The notes under the pieces: model-generated | What the model was told of the DNA's origin: nothing | The model's input: the letters and a program-made list of their open reading frames with translations, nothing else | Databases searched by the model: none | DNA from: Seiridium cupressi | Taxonomy: Eukaryota > Ascomycota > Sordariomycetes > Amphisphaeriales > Sporocadaceae | DNA length: 64,000 nt | Assembly: GCA_036674765.1 (NCBI GenBank) | Contig: JARVKI010000042.1 | Location: forward strand, 248,001 to 312,000 | Direction: 5' to 3' | Shown: in pieces, positions 57,649 through 64,000 of the stretch | Layout: every line of letters starts with the position of its first letter | Numbering within the stretch: the stretch's first letter is position 1 | Translations under genes and position numbers: made by a program

Positions 57649-59430
57649 TCATGTGATATGAACAACCTCGGGTATACCATCAGGTTCCTCTATTCGCCCA
57701 TTCAACGGATAAACCTCTCCTATGAGATTGTACTTGTTGTCAGGTTTGGGACGAAGAATGACATTTAGTCGACAATTATCCAATTTGAAGAGTCTATCGC
57801 CAGGGCGTGTGTCGCGGTATACCGGCTGAAATTTATGCTTTTCGCCAAAAGCGATAACCATCTTCCATTGACCCATTAAAGCCAGTGTCTCGTTTATTTT
57901 CGAGGTGACTCTGTCCAGGGTATCTGACTTCCGAGAAAGGTCACTTTGCGCACCGTGATATCTGTGGAGATGCTCAAGTATGGACCGCGTTCCTATTATT
58001 TGTGCCGCATGGACACGTATCCATCTAGTAAGCAGCGAAACGACCTCTTCGCGCTTCTGGTAGGCCGACAACATGGCTTCAACAATGTGCATACTGTCGC
58101 ACGGGTCGTCATGGAGCCTGAAGCATTTCCGTAGACCAGCTACTACGTCTCGTGACCTCTCCAGAGGCTTATCACGACCTGAATCAACGCGGGGAAGCGT
58201 AGACTTCATGACGACTACGATCTGATCGATACTTGTTCCGTTTACCATCAATATGCGACGGTCGATGCGATGAGGTGTGAGGAGTCTCCTACGCTCAGCT
58301 GACAGGCACTCCTCTACCCACGGCGGCGGTTCGGTTCGAATTTTGCTCCAGTTCGGTACCCACGAGGGCCACCCATCGCGCTCGTCGGTGCGATTCACGA
58401 GCAGCAACACGTCCGTCCGATGACCAATAATTATAGCCTGTGCTGTTGCGTCACAACAAGTTTGCAGCAAGCTGTGCTCATAATTAGGTGCAACGATGAT
58501 TTTTCGGCCATCAGTAGCCAGTCCCACCAACGCATATAGCTTATCCCGCAGATCACCAGCCTGGGACTTCCGGGTGCGGATCAACCACTCAACCATGTCC
58601 CCGCTTTGTTTTCCTAGGGCCTTCTCGCCTTCAAGTGCACGATAGCCCCTTATAGGACGGAAAAGATGTCGAGCATACTGTGCCGGGGCGGTGTCACCTA
58701 AATTGTCCAGCTTGTTCAACAAAGTGCCAACTGGGACTTTCTTTTGCCCGCAGAGAAAGAACACTTGCTGCGGCAGAGAGATTTCTTGAATAATCCAAGT
58801 CCTGCTGAAATATGGTCGACTGAACAGCCGCACTACAGCATCATGCGCGGTCTCATGGTCCTCCGGGAGATCCAGCTCTGCCGACAGCCTCTCTGAACCA
58901 AGTACTGTCATAGCCAAGTCAGAGTCGGCGTCTCCGGAGCCAAGCCAAGCATAAACAGCATTCGCGCGGGAGTAGATTCGGTCCATCATGGCTACCTGTG
59001 CGCTTTTCTCCTCTTTGTCCAACTGGTTGATGCAGATAGCATCAACCCAAATTTTACGTACGCCAAGTCGCCAAAGCTGGTGGAGCGCGGCATACAAGTT
59101 TCTGGTTATCATGGTTCTATGGCGGTCGACGTACAGTGGCTGCTCTCGGGCAGGATCACCCCAACAGTACGATAAAGCCGCAAAATCATTCAAGAAGTAT
59201 CTGGGGCTCGCTCCCAGATTAAATCTTATCAGACGGCATTTGAAGGGAGTATCTGGCGAGCGAGTGTCTGGCTGATAGAGCTCGATCAAGCGGATCTGAT
59301 AATCGTGACTATCCAGGCGCTTCGAGTAGAGTGTAGGAGAGTTATCATCCAGTGCTGGCGATCTATTTCGTGCTTGTTGGGGGCGGGCAAACTCGCCTGG
59401 CCCAAGAAAAGCTTTTTTGTCATTCTCCAT
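57649..59430 (-). CDS. Heterokaryon-incompatibility (HET) domain protein, intact
   Basis: A single exon of 593 codons from the ATG at 59430. The HET domain shows FAALSYCWGDPAREQP, IWVDAICINQLDKEEKSAQV, VYAWLGSGDADSD, and FSRTWIIQEISLPQ. The later part has the conserved LRDKLYALVGLATDGR and GWPSWVPNWSK. Unlike the gene at 27787-29939, the PSW-x-x-x-WS region is in frame. The last 200 residues carry no recognised domain beyond a divergent HET C-terminus. HET proteins mediate cell death after fusion of genetically different hyphae; the trigger allele here is unknown. Confidence 0.93.
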   Translation of the reverse strand: MENDKKAFLGPGEFARPQQARNRSPALDDNSPTLYSKRLDSHDYQIRLIELYQPDTRSPDTPFKCRLIRFNLGASPRYFLNDFAALSYCWGDPAREQPLYVDRHRTMITRNLYAALHQLWRLGVRKIWVDAICINQLDKEEKSAQVAMMDRIYSRANAVYAWLGSGDADSDLAMTVLGSERLSAELDLPEDHETAHDAVVRLFSRPYFSRTWIIQEISLPQQVFFLCGQKKVPVGTLLNKLDNLGDTAPAQYARHLFRPIRGYRALEGEKALGKQSGDMVEWLIRTRKSQAGDLRDKLYALVGLATDGRKIIVAPNYEHSLLQTCCDATAQAIIIGHRTDVLLLVNRTDERDGWPSWVPNWSKIRTEPPPWVEECLSAERRRLLTPHRIDRRILMVNGTSIDQIVVVMKSTLPRVDSGRDKPLERSRDVVAGLRKCFRLHDDPCDSMHIVEAMLSAYQKREEVVSLLTRWIRVHAAQIIGTRSILEHLHRYHGAQSDLSRKSDTLDRVTSKINETLALMGQWKMVIAFGEKHKFQPVYRDTRPGDRLFKLDNCRLNVILRPKPDNKYNLIGEVYPLNGRIEEPDGIPEVVHIT

Positions 59431-62400
59431 AGTGGCAGGGACAGGCGAGGTTTTAATTGTTCATACAGTCGACAGGCTATTGGTGGTTAATTGCTGTAAC
59501 GAGAAGGACAATAATCTATACCGCAAGCTAGGCCGAAGAAGAAACAGAGTCCTCCATGCAGCTTATATCAAAAACTGTATCTAGTGGTTGTATCCCCGCT
59601 GCTCGTCAGCTTACCCCCGCTTTTACTTTTGTACACCGAAGTAGCGTGCAGGACTGCAGTAGGTGGTCTGTGCGCCCAGAGCTGTCAAATGTTTTTGTGG
59701 CTGGGCGACAGTGTTGGAGCAGAACAAAAGAAAAGTACAATGAACTCAGGCCAATCTCGCATACTGTTGCTGTCTTCGGAAATGTGTGGGGAAATAACCG
59801 TAATTTTATGTGGCATGTTGGGAAACAACATGCCATCTATCGTGATGTTAGCCTTTTGCAAGCCAACTTAATAATCCTAGTCTGCAATCTTGCTCCCCGA
59901 TACCTTAAAGATCAGCACCACCACCCATGATGTTGGATACTGCTACATCAGCATTGGAAGTAGCTCTATCTAATTTCTCGACTCAACAGTCATCAATGAA
60001 TCAACAATTGACTCGGACAACGTATCACTACAGTACAATCCACATTCTCAGAGGTTATGGGGAACGCCTAGGCCAGCTTCGTGGCAATTGCATCCGTCGC
60101 TATGTTCACACATAAAACTGGCTTGCTCACCTGCTGGAAGAGAATCCGGGGAGTCTCCGTATTGCTATGTTCCTCTACGAGATCACCATGGTGTCTTTCC
60201 CGAGAAAAAGCTGAGAAAAGTGAGCGCTTCTGAGCTGTACCCACCGGAAGTCGTGTTGAACATTGGTCGAGTGGCGCACTCGATCCAATATGTGTCTAGA
60301 CTTTTGCTGGAGGGGGTAGCAGTATCGCTGGGCTACAGTAAAAGTTCAGTAGAGATAAGAGCTCGGCTTTGTTGATATGGACTTTATTTGCATGCATCCT
60401 GCTCATGTTGGTGTTGATATCTCTTGGTTTCAGCGATGATTCCAATGTTATGCATCCATCCGGTCAATGATTTCATCTTCTGCCCTCTTGTAATGCGATA
60501 AATTGACAGAGGATCTTGAAAGACGCACCCTACAACATAGTTCAGCTTTGCCAGGCTGTTAGCTGTGATTGCATCAACATATTTTAGGGTTTATCACTTC
60601 TCGCCCCGTGAGTGATGCGTGTATGTGATACAATGATCGCACATTGCTAAATATTCTATCTAGCCTGCAGTTCATCTTGTTGCTGCTAACTATCAATGAA
60701 CTAGCGTATCTTGTTCAATATTCCATTCGAAAAGTTTTTCTTATATACCTAATCGGGCATAAATGGTTTGTTGAGGTAAGTGGCTTCATATCCGTGATAT
60801 GGCCCGTGACGTTGCACGTATAAGTGATAATCCGAGATCAGATATAATCTGAAGAACAGCGTGTTTTCATTGAGACGCGCTCAGAGCAGTATGTCCAACG
60901 CCTGGTTTGGCGTTCCGTTTGTACGCTTGGATCATGAGCCTGAGGCTGCCGACCCAGGGGGGAAACCCCTTCCAGAATGGTTATTGCGCAGTTGCTCTAT
61001 TGTGATACATGTTCGTTAAGTCAGACCAAACGCCAGCCGAGGTGGGATCGTGAACGCTGATTGCAAGCCCACATGGTCAAATACTAGTCGTCGGACCGAG
61101 ACCGGGTCGTACGGGCCGACATGACTAACTAGTAATCGGATGGCGAACGCGTCCCTCACTCGTCGCGGAGTGGCGTCCGTACATGCGAGCGGGTCCACAC
61201 GGGGAAGGGCGGGCACATTCAATCTACAATATTGAAGCACACCAATGCCCACACGACTTAAGAGGTGTGTCCTATTTCCCGTGCAGGTGTCCCGACGGAT
61301 ATTGGTTCGCGCAGGAGCTCCGTTCGTGCGAGAGCCTGCGACAGCCGTAGTCGAGCGCCACACTGCGCTAATGATGAACGATTCAGTACTTGCCACAATC
61401 GGGGCTCCCTAGCATAGACTAATCGGATAAGCACTCATACAATTTACTTGATTCGTCGCATTACGTGGAGAACACAATCCTCGCTCTTTTCTCATGTACT
61501 AGCCAGTTCTCTGACTTATTTCAGGCTTCGTATGACTTGAAGTACATTCCCAGATTTTCAGTGGTTTTGATTGCGGCGTCCATATTTGACAGAGAAGGAC
61601 CGATGCACAACAAAGACCGTCGTGTGGGCCAAACTCCAGCGGAAAACAAAAGGGGTGGAAAGGAAGACTAAAAGAGATTGACATTGAGTATTCGTTCCCC
61701 GGAGCCCATGCTGACCATAATACCTTATGAACACCTCCAGTCCCGCGCTGAAAGAGTCTGTTCGAGCATGCAATGCCCAGCTCTTGTAGACTGACGGGCA
61801 CATACCCCCATTCCCTTTGACCGATATATGTACAGGCATGAATCTTGGGCGGCCTTTTCCATTGACCGCGGAGTTCTTTGAGTCCTACGATGGCACAGTG
61901 GATTAAATCGATCCAACTTGACTATGCGCTGCCTAGACATTGCGAACCAGGCATCATGCGGCAGTCTTACAATGTGATACAAGACCTCGCTTTGAAACAT
62001 TGTCCTGGCCGGTATTCCAATAACGGTGTCTGTTCAGCTCCATCTACTAAAGAGCATAATATTGTGCTTCTTAACATATTGGCCAAGCCAGTTTGTAGCA
62101 TTCTCTACAGACAATGGCCTTTTGCCGGAAGCATCTAAGTCTGCTGCAGTACCTTTGTCTCCGGACTTATGGTGATTTCTGTGTGGCGCGGTACCACAGT
62201 ATATGGCAGTAATTTTAAATATATCCTACTAAAACAACCGCTGTAAAGGTGGCATAGTTGCATACGACTTACCGTATTTAGTTTAAGTTCTCGTTTAGAT
62301 ACAGGGGCTCAAAACTATTGCCATGTGTGGTAGTGTCTGACAACCCAGGAATAGAGTTTGGTTATTCGCCGCCCCCTGAGTAAAGAACAATTCAGGGCGC

Positions 62401-63813
62401 GGGCACGGCACAGCGGCATGGTTGTCCTTGTCATCTACAAGAAAACTACAGATGCCAAGACATGTTGGACCCGTTGTGCAGACTCATTCGCTAAGGCCTC
62501 TGCGGGAAACCTTGTTTGTATGGGTGTATCTTAGATCGTATCTGACTTGGGCGCTCACTCCACCCAGCTAGGAACAGTGCCATGCACTAGCCAAGCCGAC
62601 CCACGGGACTGGAAACGAGCGATCTTTTGTGCCTGGTGCACAGTCGTTTTCCGCTAGTTGGTGCCGCTTGGGCACCAGCGTGCTGATCTCCAGGAATTTT
62701 GGTAAACGGCTGATGGTTGGCCAAAATCACGCGGCTGGACATTCCAGAAGCTTAAGAGATCTGACAAGCTCAGTGCGGTCGCAGACACCCAAAAGCTAGA
62801 TCGCTTAGGTACAAGCGAATATCCCGTTAAAACTACATGCAGTGGTCAGGAACAGATTGCCGGAGTGCTAGTGCATCGAGGCACCGCCTTCCGTGCATTG
62901 TGCCAATGGCCCGTCGCAACAATTGACCCTATCGTGTCAAGCAGATGGGCAGCAGGAGAGTACCAAGTGTGTCGTTTTGTGCTTCGCCGCGATTCAGGGA
63001 TCGTGGCTGGTGAAAATGCTGTAACTTTGAGCTCGCCTAAGCGAATCCAGCTGACAGCCAGCGACCCACTGGCGAAGTAGGGGCTGGGCTTCAACACATC
63101 GCACAGTAAAACTTGGAGTTGAGGTCATACGCATGGGTGGCCTGCTAACTAGGGACAAGGAAGATGATGAATCCAGGCCGAGCTACAGCGTGATCGAAGT
63201 GCGATCTACAAAATACACGTCCAATAGGGCCGAGTAAGGGCCTGCATGTGGAGTCGCCGCACTATATGAAATACATCTAGATGCGATCATCACTTCTGAG
63301 AGAGTATAGCATCGGTTGTGTCTCATCCCGAGCAGCCTCGGCATGTCCACTTAACATGTTGCTCGAGTTGCCCAAGATTGACGAGCACTAGTTTCGATGA
63401 AATGTTGAGCTAGGACAATATGGGAAATGATCACTTTGGATGACTCATGCGAGGGAGCTGTACGTCTGCGCATCATGGTCAGTCTTTTGAAAATTTGACT
63501 GCAAATACGATAAGACTAAGGGCTAACGTGGACTAGTCAGTTGGTTGAACCTTAAAAGTAGGATACCACTGCCACGCGTCAGAATGATTCGTTAGTTTGG
63601 GAAACCCGTCATGGTCTGAACGATCCTGCACTCCTCCGTCCGAGCGCCATATGGCAGACAAACAAGCCCCTGGCCTAAATCTAGCACAATTTTCCCGAGA
63701 CTAGGGCTGCCGATGATATATCATGTTGGAGTTTATTCGTTATTTCTAGGTCGCTGTCTTAAACAGAAGTGACACAGTGCAGCGCATATTCTCCGACAAC
63801 TACGACCGGCACG
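59431..63813. other. Gene-free stretch of about 4.4 kb
   Basis: No open frame longer than about 125 codons and none with a recognisable domain. A GC-richer island at about 61020-61400 with open minus-strand frame lies in otherwise AT-rich sequence; it has no protein motif. A short perfect inverted repeat is at 62659-62677. It could hold decayed transposon DNA, but no transposase or LTR was recognised. Confidence 0.45.
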
Positions 63814-64000
63814 ATGAGCTTGCTTCCACCAAATTTCGTGCTACAGGAGGTTACGACAGATGACTTGGCCATCGCTGCCTTGGCGTTCGGCTTCACCTTG
63901 GGGTTTGGATGGCTCACAACATGGACCGCAGCGAAGCAAACGGGACGTGCCTACAGAAGGAGTGGTGTTGGCGTGTTTGGAAACACGTACATCTGGATGA
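63814..64000 (+). CDS. Fungal integral membrane protein, N-terminal part (cut by window end)
   Basis: The ATG at 63814 opens a frame that stays open to the window edge (62 codons). It reads MSLLPPNFVLQEVTTDDLA, then a membrane segment (IAALAFGFTLGFGWLTTW) and AAKQTGRAYRRSGVGVFGNT with YIWM at the edge. This start resembles fungal multi-TM proteins of the PTH11/rhodopsin-like kind, known to me only as predicted membrane proteins. The remainder lies outside the window. Confidence 0.6.
   Translation, partial: MSLLPPNFVLQEVTTDDLAIAALAFGFTLGFGWLTTWTAAKQTGRAYRRSGVGVFGNTYIWM

Noticed and set aside
61016..61396. GC-rich open frame on the minus strand, considered as a transposon remnant
   Set aside because: No transposase, integrase or terminal-repeat feature was found.

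Overview
The window is nuclear DNA of a filamentous ascomycete, most likely a member of the Eurotiomycetes (inference). Coding genes carry short GT..AG introns of about 40-90 nt. The recognisable genes include fungal-type NRPSs, a Zn2Cys6 regulator, HET-domain proteins, the SWR1 remodeler, NOC1/MAK21 and a fungal DUF3500 protein. No CRISPR array, rRNA or convincing tRNA was seen.

Left part (about 1.6-26 kb) looks like an accessory secondary-metabolite locus. It holds an MDR-family reductase (1658-2731), an unusual stand-alone PKS-type acyltransferase (4661-6052), a Zn2Cys6 regulator on the minus strand (6556-7777), and a divergently oriented NRPS of order T-C-A-T-C (8658-13665). A fragment of a phenylacetate-CoA-ligase-like enzyme (about 15.6-16.2 kb) and a broken multi-TM sulfatase/LTA-synthase-like gene (16717-19324) follow. 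Then come a small repeat-containing secreted protein (20980-21372) and an NRPS-like A-T-C protein (21822-25654). A plausible working model is that the regulator controls the NRPS through the shared 880-bp promoter, which carries a CGG-type inverted repeat. The AT, the ligase-type A domain and the reductase could then supply or modify building blocks. This is inference only.

Middle part (about 16-33 kb) is a zone of decay. The sulfatase gene has a 41-bp tandem duplication plus a second frameshift. A secreted-protein gene, a HET gene and a glycyl-radical-enzyme-like gene each carry single-base frameshifts, and the last also has an in-frame stop. These are either true pseudogenes or assembly errors.

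Right-centre part (about 34-54 kb) is conserved core sequence with intact genes: a conserved fungal protein of unknown function (34420-35829), the complex I subunit NDUFB8 (36910-37567), SWR1 (38156-43339), a DUF3500 protein (44331-45644), a seven-exon cytochrome P450 (46175-48126), NOC1/MAK21 (48767-51952) and mitochondrial prolyl-tRNA synthetase (52354-54102). Two divergent promoters (NDUFB8/SWR1 and NOC1/ProRS) serve housekeeping genes.

Right end (54-64 kb) is again gene-poor: a possible F-box/LRR relic, a GPI-anchored secreted protein (55837-56937), an intact HET gene (57649-59430), about 4.4 kb with no supported gene, and the start of a membrane-protein gene cut by the window edge (63814-64000).
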